A DNA stretch of 64,000 nt. Source: DAOVXM01 sp963746255 (GTDB lineage Bacteria > Chloroflexota > Anaerolineae > Anaerolineales > UBA4823). Below are positions 20,468 through 29,768 of the stretch, piece after piece. Each line of letters starts with the position of its first letter. Position 1 is the first letter of the stretch. Location: contig CAVVAJ010000001.1 of the NCBI GenBank assembly GCA_963746255.1, positions 1 through 64,000 on the forward strand, in the 5' to 3' direction. Made by a program: the position numbers and the translations under genes. A model generated the notes under the pieces. It was not told where the DNA came from. It saw only the letters and a program-made list of their open reading frames with translations, and ran no database searches.

Positions 20468-21400
20468 TTACATACTTAATCTGGCTGAGAGACCTTCAAG
20501 GATTTGTTTTCGAAATGCAATCGCTAATATTAGGGGGGGCAGGAAACTCAAGGTTGCTGCAGCGGCGATCATACCTCGACTGGAACTCATCCCCTGTGAA
20601 AGTGCCGCGAGAACTGCGGTTTGTGTTTTTGAATTCATTGTCTGGGTCAATATAGTTGCGAATACAAACTCACCATAGGATGTCATAAAAGCGAAGATCG
20701 CAACCGCAATCAATCCCGGTCGTGCAAGCGGTAGAACAACTCTGGTAAGTGTCTTAAAATATCCACATCCATCCATACGCGCCGCCTCTTCGTATTCAAC
20801 CGGGATGTTGTAGAAATAAGCGCGCATAATCCAGATCGTAAAGGGTAAGGTTATCGCAGTGTAAATCCCAACCAACGCTATTTTTGTATCCAGTAAATTA
20901 AACTTGAGCAGAAGAATATACATCGGGATTACGATCGAGATGGATGGCAGCAGCCGGGTGGCCAGAAGGCCAAGAAATATTCTTCTATCTCCATAGAATC
21001 GATAACGTGCAAAAACATGACCTGCTGGGAATCCAATCAGGATATTAATGAGTGTCACAAAAATAGCAATAATAATACTGTTTATTATCGCGGGATAGAC
21101 CAGCGTTCCCGACATGGTGTACATGGATTGCAGCATCACCGTCGAATCTGGCGGAACCACGCCGGTGAAGATGTATTCGTAGTGATTCAAAGTAAAAATT
21201 TCAAGATTAGGAAACAGGTGTGGGGGGCGATCCATTAAGGCGGCCTCTTTCTGAAAGCTGGAGACAATTACCCAATAGATTGGTGCCAGAATATAAATCA
21301 GAATAAAAATACTGATCAATGTTACAATGACCTTTTTGGATCGTAGCCTACCCGAAATTGTGTTTGGAAAAATGTTCATAAATCGCTCCCGGGTCTTCAA
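20468..21400 (-). CDS. CUT1 ABC transporter permease (MalG-like)
   Basis: 310 residues with six membrane spans. The EAA loop EYEEAARMDGCGYFKTLTRV near residue 215 contacts the ATPase. N-terminal amphipathic segment, then LIYILAPIYWVIVSSFQ, typical of MalG-type subunits. The start overlaps the stop of the other permease by 4 bp. Between spans 1 and 2 there is a long periplasmic loop with FTLNHYEYIF. Confidence 0.92.
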   Translation of the reverse strand: MKTRERFMNIFPNTISGRLRSKKVIVTLISIFILIYILAPIYWVIVSSFQKEAALMDRPPHLFPNLEIFTLNHYEYIFTGVVPPDSTVMLQSMYTMSGTLVYPAIINSIIIAIFVTLINILIGFPAGHVFARYRFYGDRRIFLGLLATRLLPSISIVIPMYILLLKFNLLDTKIALVGIYTAITLPFTIWIMRAYFYNIPVEYEEAARMDGCGYFKTLTRVVLPLARPGLIAVAIFAFMTSYGEFVFATILTQTMNSKTQTAVLAALSQGMSSSRGMIAAAATLSFLPPLILAIAFRKQILEGLSARLSM

Positions 21401-22320
21401 CTGCTCGAAGATCGTCTTTCTGGATTAAGAACTACTAGATATAAATAAATAAATCCAAACATAATTAATGAAAGGATAATGGCCATTGCAGCACCTCTTC
21501 CAAATCGTGTGAAAGTGAATGACTCGTTATAAACTAACCAGGCCAATGTCCTGGTTGTATCCCCTGGTCCGCCTTTCGTGATTACGAAAACTAATCCAAA
21601 GTGCATCACTAGCGCGAAAATTGTTTGGATAACTAACACCATTTGTAATACAGGCATCAGGAGAGGAATTGTGACCTTAAAAAAAGTTCTTACAGTTCCA
21701 CTGTGATCTAACTGAGCTGCTTCATAAACACTCTGAGGAATGGTTGCCAATCCAGCTGTGAACAAAAATGCTGTATAAGGAACGAACTTCCATACATACG
21801 CATAAAGGATTACCCATAAGGCGAGGTTTGGATCAGCCGCGAAAGTTACATACTCATCTATTAAACCTAGATTGTAAAGAATCCCATTTAATATCCCAAA
21901 GCTGGGATCATAAATCCAATTCCAGATAACGGCACTGACGGCACCAGGGATTGCGTAAGGTAAGAGTAGAGCAAGTTTGATTAATCCATTGCCACGGAAA
22001 TGTTCATTGATCAGTAATGCTATCCCCAGAGATATAACGACCACCGCTACTACGGCAACGATGGTGAACTTCATCGTCACCCAAAGTGAGTTGTAAAACC
22101 CTGGTGCGACTGTTGATTTGGTGAAGATATCAATGAAGTTTTGAAACCAGATAATTTTTCCAGTAGGCACCCCATATTTAAATTCTTGAAAAGCCACTGA
22201 GACAGAATACAGGAGTGGAAAAGCAATAAAAACGACAATAAATAATAAGGACGGTATGAGTATCCTGTAAGCAAATTGAGACGTCTGCCGGTATCGCTTC
22301 TTCTCAAATGACGATAGCAT
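21397..22320 (-). CDS. CUT1 ABC transporter permease (MalF-like)
   Basis: 307 residues with six membrane spans. The EAA loop VYEAAQLDHSGTVRTFFKV, followed by PLLMPVLQ, and the KGGPGDTTRTL loop near the C-terminus are usual for MalF/UgpA-type permeases. A perfect 34-bp palindrome lies just upstream, between this gene and the binding-protein gene. Confidence 0.92.
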   Translation of the reverse strand: MLSSFEKKRYRQTSQFAYRILIPSLLFIVVFIAFPLLYSVSVAFQEFKYGVPTGKIIWFQNFIDIFTKSTVAPGFYNSLWVTMKFTIVAVVAVVVISLGIALLINEHFRGNGLIKLALLLPYAIPGAVSAVIWNWIYDPSFGILNGILYNLGLIDEYVTFAADPNLALWVILYAYVWKFVPYTAFLFTAGLATIPQSVYEAAQLDHSGTVRTFFKVTIPLLMPVLQMVLVIQTIFALVMHFGLVFVITKGGPGDTTRTLAWLVYNESFTFTRFGRGAAMAIILSLIMFGFIYLYLVVLNPERRSSSS

Positions 22321-22356
22321 TCAACTTCCTCTCTCTTCAGAACAAAATTTAGGTGA

Positions 22357-22390
22357 ACATAGAAGTGGAGCAATTGCTCCACTTCTATGT
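22357..22390. terminator. 34-bp perfect palindrome between binding protein and permease
   Basis: ACATAGAAGTGGAGCAA followed by its exact inverse. In the minus-strand mRNA this is a very stable hairpin 18 bp after the binding-protein stop. There is no strong U-run, so it more probably limits read-through and protects the upstream mRNA (raising binding-protein yield) than ends the operon. Confidence 0.75.
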
Positions 22391-22408
22391 GTATATTTAG
22401 CCTGAGCG

Positions 22409-23881
22409 CTATCCAGCTTCGGCTTTAAGATCTAACCATTGTTGTTTTATACTCTCGAGCACCTCTTCAGTAGTAGCCTGGCGCAGGTAGGCTTTTTGAA
22501 CTTCTGTTCGTACAAAAGCGATCCACTCTGCGAACCATGGTGCTGAAATGCCTTCTTTGGAACGAGCGATGTTTTTCTGCGCTTGCATCACATTGGTGTT
22601 TGCCATCGCAGAAAAAGCCTTATCGACTGTCGGATCTCGCCACAGTGAGTCAATTGAAAAGCCAAGTCCGTTTTCAACAGCCCAGCGTTTCGGAACGTGG
22701 TAATCTGTCTCGCCATTAACTGTGGTCTTACCGCCTAGGAACTCGATCAGTTCCCATGAGGCTTCCTTGGTAGCATCGTCTTCTAAAGCCCCACTACCCA
22801 TTAAGTACATGCGAGAATATCCATCAGTTTCGTGGGTTGCTCCAGGCATCATCGAGACTTCAGCCTGCCCGGCAACCTCTGATATCCCTGGTGTGTTGAA
22901 TTCACGAACCATGTAGCCCGGGACAATTGCAAATGCTGTGTCCCCAGCCTTGAACGCCTCCTGAACATCAACAGCTGTCATCTCAAGAACCTTTAATGGA
23001 ACCGTCCCATCATCATTAATCGACGTCGCAATGTACTCGATCGTGTCATACAGAGGTCCGGAATTTGTTTCAAAGACTGGATCCAGGTTTTCATCAAAAA
23101 ATGAAGCGCCCTCGGAGTAAGCTAGGCTGTAAAAAGCCTCGTCAAACCAGGAATTCTGCTGCTAGCCCTACCATAAAGGGATCTTGAGTGATTCCCTGCT
23201 CTTGAAGCATCTTTCCCTGTTCGGTGACCTCTGCCCATGTTGTTGGAGGTGAGGATATTCCAGCATCTTCTAGCATTTGCTTGTTATAAAAGAAGTACAT
23301 CACATCCGTGTAGTAGGGAAGACCATACAGCTTTCCATCATAGGTCATAGCTTCCACGGAATAAGGAGCTATGTCATTCTTATAATCGAGTATCTCTGGA
23401 TAATAATCCTCGAGTGGAACAACCCATCCAGCTGCGGCCCATTTTGCTAACCAGTGATCTGAGCTGTATAACACATCGAAGGCGTTGCCGGCCGCGTTAG
23501 CAGTAGTCACATGCGTATCAAATTCTCCATAACCCGAATTTGACCATTCTATAGTGGCATCCACTGGGACTGGGGCTTCTGAAGCCACCCATTCTTCGTA
23601 AGTACCGAGGTTCTCCATAACCTTCTCAAGGTCATATGTCCATCCAGTAACTTGGAGGTCACTGGGCCTAATGGCTCAACCGCTTCAGCAGATTCTTCGG
23701 CAGCTGGAGCCTCTACGGGGACTTCAACCGTAACAATCACCGTATCACCCTTTACCTCTTCGATGACAGGTACTTCAACAGTGATAACTACGGGTTCTGC
23801 AGGTGCTGGTTGTGCACAACCGGCAGCACTCCCCAGGAAAGCTAAAAGAAGTAATATGCTCAGTACAGATTTCGTTCTCAT
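22409..23881 (-). pseudogene. ABC transporter substrate-binding lipoprotein, frameshifted
   Basis: ATG 23881 is preceded by GGAGG. The signal peptide LSILLLLAFLGSAAGC has a lipobox Cys, then a Pro/Glu/Val-rich linker of about 60 residues. Frames break near 23640 and 23150; the parts join to about 490 residues of an extracellular solute-binding protein family 1 fold, with SSDHWLAKWAAAGWVVPLED, KLYGLPYYTDV and YFFYNKQMLEDAG. It delivers the substrate to the two permeases. The linker and long size suit a lipoprotein anchored on the outer face of a monoderm-like cell. Confidence 0.85.
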
Positions 23882-23938
23882 TTTATTATCCTCCATGATA
23901 GGTTTAGAAAAAATTTTCCTTCCTGAAATTGGTTTTAT

Positions 23939-24625
23939 TTATAAGTCTTTTCGACCCGTTGCTTCGGATGCATCTTCTGGATGAACGCCTTCCTTCAGAA
24001 GCTTCCGAGTTTCAGTTTCATTTTCTGCCCTCCTTTCAGTCTCGAGTAAGACCTCTTCTGCTATTTCTTGTGGGATAACTAACACCCCATCACTGTCACC
24101 TACAATGAAATCTCCAGGACGTATCAAGACATCATTGAACCAAATTGGGATCTGCCATCCACGTAATCGTGAGCGGTAAAATCCATCTACAGGACTGGTA
24201 AATTTACAAAAAATCGGAAAATTCATACGTTTTACGAATCCGGTGTCTTTAGCGCCGCCATTTATTACAGCGCCATTAACTCCGTTGTTTTGACATATTG
24301 TCGTAGCCAGTTCTCCCCAGAACCCCGATACTTGGTCCTTACCAGCATCTACGACAATCATGCTGTTCTCTGGATAAGCGGCGACCATTTTTGCCGCAGG
24401 GCGATCACGTTCATCGGGTAACGGGTCGTATATCCATTGGACCGTAAAGGCAAAGCCTGCCACCACCTCGAGACTTAGTTCTTTAGTTTGGCATTTAATA
24501 TCTGGACCAAGCCACTGGTTATGCATATTACGTTCTTGAAAAATATCATTAATCGCCGCTGTATAGAGAGCTTGATATCGATCAACCATCTCATTTATTG
24601 GGATTTGATAAGGGTGCAATTCCAT
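23939..24625 (-). CDS. RraA-family aldolase/demethylmenaquinone methyltransferase-like protein
   Basis: ATG 24625 was chosen for the AAAGGAAAGG upstream; an in-frame start 42 bp earlier lacks one. 228 residues with NGAVINGGAKDT and GDFIVGDSDGVLVIP, the two signature loops of the RraA / 4-hydroxy-4-methyl-2-oxoglutarate aldolase family; Asp of the GDxDG block binds Mg in aldolase members. In catabolic operons such proteins often act as aldolases or decarboxylases on oxo-acids. The exact reaction here is not known. Confidence 0.82.
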   Translation of the reverse strand: MELHPYQIPINEMVDRYQALYTAAINDIFQERNMHNQWLGPDIKCQTKELSLEVVAGFAFTVQWIYDPLPDERDRPAAKMVAAYPENSMIVVDAGKDQVSGFWGELATTICQNNGVNGAVINGGAKDTGFVKRMNFPIFCKFTSPVDGFYRSRLRGWQIPIWFNDVLIRPGDFIVGDSDGVLVIPQEIAEEVLLETERRAENETETRKLLKEGVHPEDASEATGRKDL

Positions 24626-24680
24626 AAATACCTTTCCTTTCGTTTTTTTTGGACTTGAATGGATCAATATCTACTTGAGG

Positions 24681-25776
24681 CTAATCATCGATTTCAGAGA
24701 TACTGACTAGTCGCTTATCTTTGATACTTAAGTGAACTGCTTCGGCTACCTGGGTGATTTTTAATCCGTCATATCCGGATGGATATTTCCCTTCAATTTC
24801 TAGAATCGATCCTCCAGATTTTAGATAAGACACATTTTTATAGAAGTCTTTAATCGCATCAACAAAATAACCACCAACAGTTTCCCATCCAAAAACGCTT
24901 TGGTCTGAAAATAAAGCTCCATAATTTGGCGTGATAACACCGCCCTCTGCAAAGCAGTAGCGTAAACCACGATCCTGGCTGTCCAGTTCAACGAACCCTT
25001 CGCTGCCAACGATTCGAAGGCCCTGGTTTACGACGGCCTCGAATTGTTTCGGTAATATCCAATTTACATCGATATGACAACTCATATCTCCTTCCATAAC
25101 GATGTGCGCGGTGAACCGTGTCAAACGTGTCAATTCCCATGGATAATAATTTGCCCTTCTTCCCTTGGGCAAGGACAGCAATTGCTTCTTTCCCCGTAAT
25201 CCAACGCACAAAGTCGTATTTATGCACTCCAATAAACCAGAATGGCGAGGACGATGCAGCCCATCCGGCGAGCCATTCTGACGGAACAATGATTTTGTCT
25301 TCCATATACGCGTACGCATAATATGGTTCACCGATCTTTCCCTCACGGACTTTGTGCATAAGATCAATGTTGTAAGGGTCATAGCGTTTATGCATATCTA
25401 CTTGCAGTAGTAAATCGCGTTCTTTTGCAAGCTCTACCATGAGCCTGCATCCGGATGTCGTCAGGTCTAAAGGTTTCTCAACCAATACATGTAAACCGTG
25501 ATCTAGTGCATAAACGACCATTTCCCGGTGTAGATGGTCAGGTGTAGCGACGCTAACCGTGTCCAGATCTTCGTGCGTGATCATCTCTTGATAATCTGTG
25601 TATTTGGCTATTCCATATTGTTGAGATTGTTTATGAGCTATTTCTTCTGATTTATCAGCGATAGCAACAAGATTTACTCTACCTTCCCTCTCATATTCTT
25701 TTGCTGCTCTCAGATGAAAAGTCCCCCAAATTCCCCCGCCAATAATCCCAACCCGAATTATTTCACTCACCACCAT
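24681..25776 (-). pseudogene. Gfo/Idh/MocA family oxidoreductase, one frameshift
   Basis: About 360 residues after a break near 25110-25130. VGIIGGGIWGTFHL is the NAD(P)-binding motif; HVLVEKPLDL is the EKP motif with catalytic Lys; DMHKRYDP follows. The C-terminal domain has SEGFVELD and GGYFVDAIKDF. These enzymes oxidise or reduce sugars, sugar acids and inositols. It starts 15 bp after the IclR gene and is the first structural gene of the operon, so it probably makes the first or second oxidation. Confidence 0.85.
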
Positions 25777-25790
25777 TTTCTCCCGACAAT

Positions 25791-26553
25791 TTATGTGATT
25801 ATGATTTCTGAAATTTTTCCAGCAGTCAACTGAACATTCTCTCTCAATACTGTCGTTAATCCTTTCATTTCCATTCTTGTCGCAGGTCCTGATACAGATA
25901 CAGCAGCAAAAACATGATCATCCCCTCTCCTAATCGGAGCTGCCACACATCTAATCCCAATCTCCGTTTCTTCCTTATCAAGGGCGAACCCCTGGTGTCG
26001 AATTTTCTCCAATTCTTCTTTTAATATCGCTGGATTGGTAATTGTGTGTTTGGTGCTTCCCGTTAATTTACAAATTGAGAAATACTCTTGCAGGAGATTC
26101 GGTTCCATAAATGCTAGCAAGATTTTTCCTAGAGAAGTGCTGTGCAGCGGTTGGCGGCGACCGATTTGCGGAGTCATCCGCAAGACATGATCAAGGGAAT
26201 TCTACGTGGTCTATGTAAACAAGTTCAAAGCTATCATGAATTCCCATGAAAACAGTTTCACCAACGTTCTTTGAAAGTTCACCCAGGAATGGATGGGCAT
26301 CTTTTACAAAATCATAGCTGTCAAGAACTGCTTTACCATATAAAAGAATTCTGGGAGCAAGTTTGTAAGTTCTGCTATTGTGTTCCTGTTTGACAACCCC
26401 TAAATGGGTCAGTGTGCGTAAAAGCCGGTGGGTCGTTGTAGAATTCAGATCAACAGCGCTGGCAATATGGGTAATCCCCATACCTGCTCCATTTTCTCGA
26501 AGGAGATCCAGGATAAGGAAGGCTCGCTCAACCGATTGAACTGTATTTTCCAT
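25791..26553 (-). pseudogene. IclR family transcriptional regulator, one frameshift
   Basis: About 253 residues across a break near 26190. N-terminal winged helix (residues 4-70: SVERAFLILDLL, STTTHRLLRTLTHLG) and a C-terminal effector domain with PLHSTSLGKILLAF, GFALDKEETEIGIRCVAAPI and FAAVSVSGP. IclR regulators repress or activate catabolic operons in response to small carboxylates. It is the first gene of the operon, so it is probably autoregulated through the palindromes at 26583-26619. Confidence 0.85.
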
Positions 26554-26582
26554 TATTGCTTTTGGGCTTTAGAACCTGATTT

Positions 26583-26619
26583 ATTCCGCATTGTGGAATG
26601 CCATTCCATAATATGGAAT
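26583..26619 (-). promoter_or_regulatory. Overlapping IclR-type palindromes upstream of operon
   Basis: Four TGGAAT/ATTCC half-sites form overlapping dyads: TGGAATGCCATTCCA at 26594-26608 and ATTCCATAATATGGAAT at 26603-26619, both perfect, plus TTCCGCATTGTGGAA at 26583-26597. They lie 30-66 bp before the IclR start, where an autoregulated operator would be. Confidence 0.65.
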
Positions 26620-26669
26620 ATATTAGCATAATTATTCCCTCTTGTCTAGGATTGTGTGAAAATTTTAAG

Positions 26670-26793
26670 ATGAACTCGACTGAAAAAAGCACTCGATGAA
26701 AAAGGAGCGGTATATGTGGAGGTGTGTGCTCCGCAGGCACATTCACATATACCCTGGTTCTTTTCTTGTAAATAGGTTTTTCAGACGACTCTT
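26670..26793. mobile_element. MITE-like palindromic element, copy C
   Basis: Same orientation as copy B: left arm AAAAAGGAGCGGTATATGTGG, centre GTGTGCTCCGCAGGCAC, right arm the inverse of AAGAACCAGGGTATATGTG, ends GACTGAAAAAAG / TTTTTCAGACGACTC. It lies about 115 bp upstream of the IclR gene, outside the operator. Confidence 0.7.
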
Positions 26794-26922
26794 AAGAATA
26801 TTTGGGGAGACAATAGGACTAATGTATAAATCGCGGCTTTACATCCAACAAATTAGACCACGGAAGGAAGATGATCAGACTTCCCGTGGCCTATTGATTG
26901 ATGTCAGCTTTTGTCAATCGAA

Positions 26923-27339
26923 TTATGGCTGCTCTGAATAATGACAGGTGCATCCTTTATAGAAAGCTTCATTGTTATGGTCGGCAACATATACAACAGT
27001 GCCTTCTTCGATGGATAACTCGCACCCATCCAGGAAAGTAGGATTTTCAATCCACTCCGCCACCTGCACATCACAGCCTACATAGATCGTCCCATTCCAT
27101 TTGTCATTACATAATGGCCCCTGGACCACTTTATCTACGAAGACGTCTCTACCTTTTATTTTCACTAGATACGACGTTGTGGACCGTTCAATGTCTGAAG
27201 TTGCAGTTGCATTTTCAAGGGTGTTTACTTTCTGAGTGTCAACGAAATCATCAGGTGGGCACACAGGCGGAGCAGGTTTACATGTCGAGAGGAGAAGCGA
27301 CAGAGTTATAAGGAAGAGTATACGGAGCAGATTTATAAT
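26923..27339 (-). CDS. Small Cys-rich lipoprotein of unknown function
   Basis: The frame encodes a hydrophobic leader (FLITLSLLLSTC, lipobox Cys) followed by PAPPVCPPDD and about 105 residues with five more cysteines, including YVGCDVQVAEW and FYKGCTCHY. No ATG is present; the possible starts are CTG or ATT at 27328-27339, overlapping the end of the prenyltransferase frame, so the true start is uncertain. No family recognised. Cys pairs suggest disulfides outside the cell. Confidence 0.5.
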   Translation of the reverse strand: MINLLRILFLITLSLLLSTCKPAPPVCPPDDFVDTQKVNTLENATATSDIERSTTSYLVKIKGRDVFVDKVVQGPLCNDKWNGTIYVGCDVQVAEWIENPTFLDGCELSIEEGTVVYVADHNNEAFYKGCTCHYSEQP

Positions 27340-27975
27340 GTGCCCACAATTCCTGTAACAAGCACCAACAGCATGCTGTCAAGCATGTAAAGTGAAGCAT
27401 ATTTAAACAGACTGAAGTTGATCTTTTCCGACGGTCTATTATTGCTAAGTACTGCCAGAATCAGTAAGCCAACCGAAAGCAATGCGAAAAGTCTCAGGAA
27501 ACCCACTGCCATACCTATCCCATAACCAGCCACCACCATTGCCGATGCAGACAGTATTGAGTGATAGTGCGATAATTTTCCTGGTGATTTGAAATCCATA
27601 GGTATCAGGAAATGTTGGGAACTCCTGCCCGTCTGTAATCATCTACATAACGCAGACTGAAGGTCAGAATATGTGTAGGAATCCAGAACAACACCACCAT
27701 CGCAAGTGCAACCCCAACCCAATCTACGCTTCCAATTCCCAGTGCTCGGCCTGCTAATACCGGTATACCCCCTGCGATACCACCCCACAAAATTGAACAG
27801 CATGTGCGCCGTTTGAGCCAAATAGTGTAGATAATTACATCGCAGAATATCCCTGAGAAGACAATTATTCCGTAGAGCGGGCTCAACATTATCGACCAGT
27901 ACACTCCCATTGCAGATAACACAAAACCTAGTGAGAGAGCATTTTCTGGACGCACCTGTCCACCGTGGCCCAGGC
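27333..27975 (-). pseudogene. UbiA-family prenyltransferase (CtaB-like), 5'-truncated and frameshifted
   Basis: IIYTIWLKRRT, then GGIAGGIPVLAG and SLRYVDDYRRAGVP match the second half of protoheme IX farnesyltransferases (WLKR-T, GG-AGA-P, DY--AGVP). Frame changes near 27630 and 27600 lead to the last two or three membrane spans, ending at 27333. The first half, with the N-D-x-x-D prenyl-diphosphate motif, is absent: upstream sequence switches to a nucleotidyl cyclase at about 27950-27960. Confidence 0.7.
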
Positions 27976-28069
27976 TCCCGACCCGTGCCGCCCGATGCAC
28001 ATCAAGGCCCACGTAGCCTTCTACGGCTATATGAGGCTGGCCTGTGTGTAGTCCCATGCGCAGCCGAAC
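27950..28069 (-). pseudogene. Class III nucleotidyl cyclase fragment at array end
   Basis: About 38 codons read RMGLHTGQP, EGYVGLDVHRAARV and GHGGQV, the conserved core of class III adenylate/guanylate cyclases (as in multi-domain ATPase-cyclases). The fragment begins exactly at the attC core at 28063-28069, where GTTCGGCTGCGC also reads Val-Arg-Leu-Arg, in frame with cyclase sequence. It ends by fusion to the prenyltransferase frame. Confidence 0.7.
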
Positions 28070-28194
28070 GGTTTGCGTTACCAGTCTGTGGGTGTGCTGG
28101 GATAACGTTTATTGATCAGTATAAACCTAAAGCCAGAACCAAAGCTTGAATAACGCGACGAATCCCGACAGGTCAGGTTCACGCTTTGTTAGGC
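28063..28194 (-). repeat. attC site, minus orientation (132 bp), R' core is GTTCGGC
   Basis: R'' core GTTAGGC on + at 28188-28194; the R' end reads GCCGAAC (28063-28069) instead of GCCTAAC. The interior is near identical to 8504-8634 except a 1-base indel. It marks the left end of the minus-oriented arm. Confidence 0.85.
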
Positions 28195-28227
28195 AGTAAG
28201 GTTTTGATTTTTTTCGTCCTAGTTGGA

Positions 28228-28689
28228 TCATCCTTTCGGAACAATAATCCATGTTCCCAACGCTAATAGAACTAGGCCACCAATACGAACCCAATTCAGC
28301 GGGATAGGTTGCCCACCCGCTAAGCCAAAGATATCTACCAAAACACCCACCGTCATTTGACCGGTGATGATCATCGAGAGTCCCGCCGCGACACCGATCT
28401 TGGGCAACGCATAAGCAATACCGGCAATAATGCCAATCCCGAGTAGCCCTGCAACGGCGATTACTCCTAATGTTGGAGCCTGGGTAGCAGAGAAGGTAGT
28501 ATTTCCTTGTCTAACATAGACTACAAACAAAAGTAGACCTGCGGCTACCCCCGCAAGGACGTTGACCAACAATCCGGTTAGCATTGCCCCTGTATTTTTC
28601 CCAGCCGCACTAATGAGCGAAGATTGTACGCCTATTGCTAGGCCGCTAAAAAGTGCAACGATAAGCGATGTCAAGATTAATTTCTGCAT
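28228..28689 (-). CDS. YdcZ-type DMT-superfamily transporter, cassette copy 2
   Basis: 153 residues, differing from the copy at 8668-9129 only by Ile for Thr in VDIFGLAGG. Five membrane spans, small Gly/Ala-rich; YdcZ family proteins act alone or in pairs as exporters of unknown compounds. It stands between two attC sites. The 260 bp between its start and the next attC is also duplicated and holds no other gene. Confidence 0.85.
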   Translation of the reverse strand: MQKLILTSLIVALFSGLAIGVQSSLISAAGKNTGAMLTGLLVNVLAGVAAGLLLFVVYVRQGNTTFSATQAPTLGVIAVAGLLGIGIIAGIAYALPKIGVAAGLSMIITGQMTVGVLVDIFGLAGGQPIPLNWVRIGGLVLLALGTWIIVPKG

Positions 28690-28949
28690 TTTTGTCCTTT
28701 ACATCATTCATACTTGGATATTCACTAATGTACTTCTTCCACTGCTCGGCTGAGAAAACAAGCTATTCGTTCCATATGATGCTGTCTATGTATCCTGATT
28801 TTTTCCCAGCACGAAAAACCCAAAGCATCCAGCCCTTCATTGAGCATATACAAACTCGGTCACCATCAGGCCGAGCATCCAATCATTAACATCGCGAAAG
28901 CGCTCAACGCAATGTTTTTTGCATGCAATGCTCTCCTTTTCGTTTTGCT

Positions 28950-29078
28950 GCCTAACGGTGTGCGTTACCTGAGCTGGGGCGGATGGCGGAACGCCACCCG
29001 ATGTTGAAAAGGCTGGGGCGTGGCAAATCCTTGAAAATGGCGCAGAATCCCCAGCGTCCAGTGCACGCTTTGTTGGGC
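28950..29078 (-). repeat. attC site, minus orientation (129 bp)
   Basis: GCCTAAC at 28950-28956 and GTTGGGC at 29072-29078. It differs from 9390-9518 at a few positions including the R'' core. It closes the GNAT cassette. Confidence 0.85.
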
Positions 29079-29124
29079 GGCTCTTACGAAGTTGTTGTAG
29101 ATTTTCCACCAGCAACTACCTCTG

Positions 29125-29599
29125 TTATTCTGTAAGCGACAAGCGTGCTACAATCTCGTCGTCTTCCCATTCATTCATTTCTATAAAGCCTAGTTTACTG
29201 TAAAGATGTTTTGCTACAAGATTAGCAGGTTGATAGGATAGCGCAAAGTTTCTGTGCCCATACTTCCCATTTAACATTGTTATTGCCGCTTGCACTGCTT
29301 GTCTGCCGTATCCGCGTTTCTGCATACCCTGGTCGACTAAGATTCCTCCCAGCCAACAACTTCCATCAGCCGGGTCTATGGCCCACATCATGAATCCGAT
29401 TACTTGCTCATCTAAGCAAATAGCAAGGGGATGCCAATCGTTTCCATAACAACAGAGAGCCAGGTAGTAACATGGCTCAGCAACAAATTCACGCTGGGTC
29501 TCAGAAACCTTTAGGTCGGCAACGTTGCGCCAGTTATCACTGACTAACCGGGCGCAATGAAACTTGTACCTCATTTCTTTCTGAGGTGTTTGAATCCAT
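29125..29599 (-). pseudogene. GNAT acetyltransferase cassette, copy with 1-base insertion
   Basis: Over 90% identical in protein to the intact cassette gene at 58840-59313 but in opposite orientation. Start ATG at 29599 matches the intact copy; an extra G near 29540 shifts the frame after about 18 codons. The downstream part keeps the acetyl-CoA-binding motif QGMQKRGYGRQAVQAA. Flanked by attC sites. Confidence 0.8.
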
Positions 29600-29644
29600 A
29601 AGATATGTTTTCCTCTCTTGAAACCCAAGTGAAAGAAATCTGCC

Positions 29645-29768
29645 GCCCAACGGTTTGTTCAAGTGCTCGGCGTTTTGAACCCAAAAACTCGCTTAGCACA
29701 GCCTGACGTGATAAATCGGCCCGCTTACCCTCAGAGCGAAGCCCTATCCGCTGCAGTCTGTGTTGGGC
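29645..29768 (-). repeat. attC site, minus orientation (124 bp)
   Basis: GCCCAAC at 29645-29651 and GTTGGGC at 29762-29768. It closes the M28 peptidase cassette, whose stop codon lies inside the site. Confidence 0.8.
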
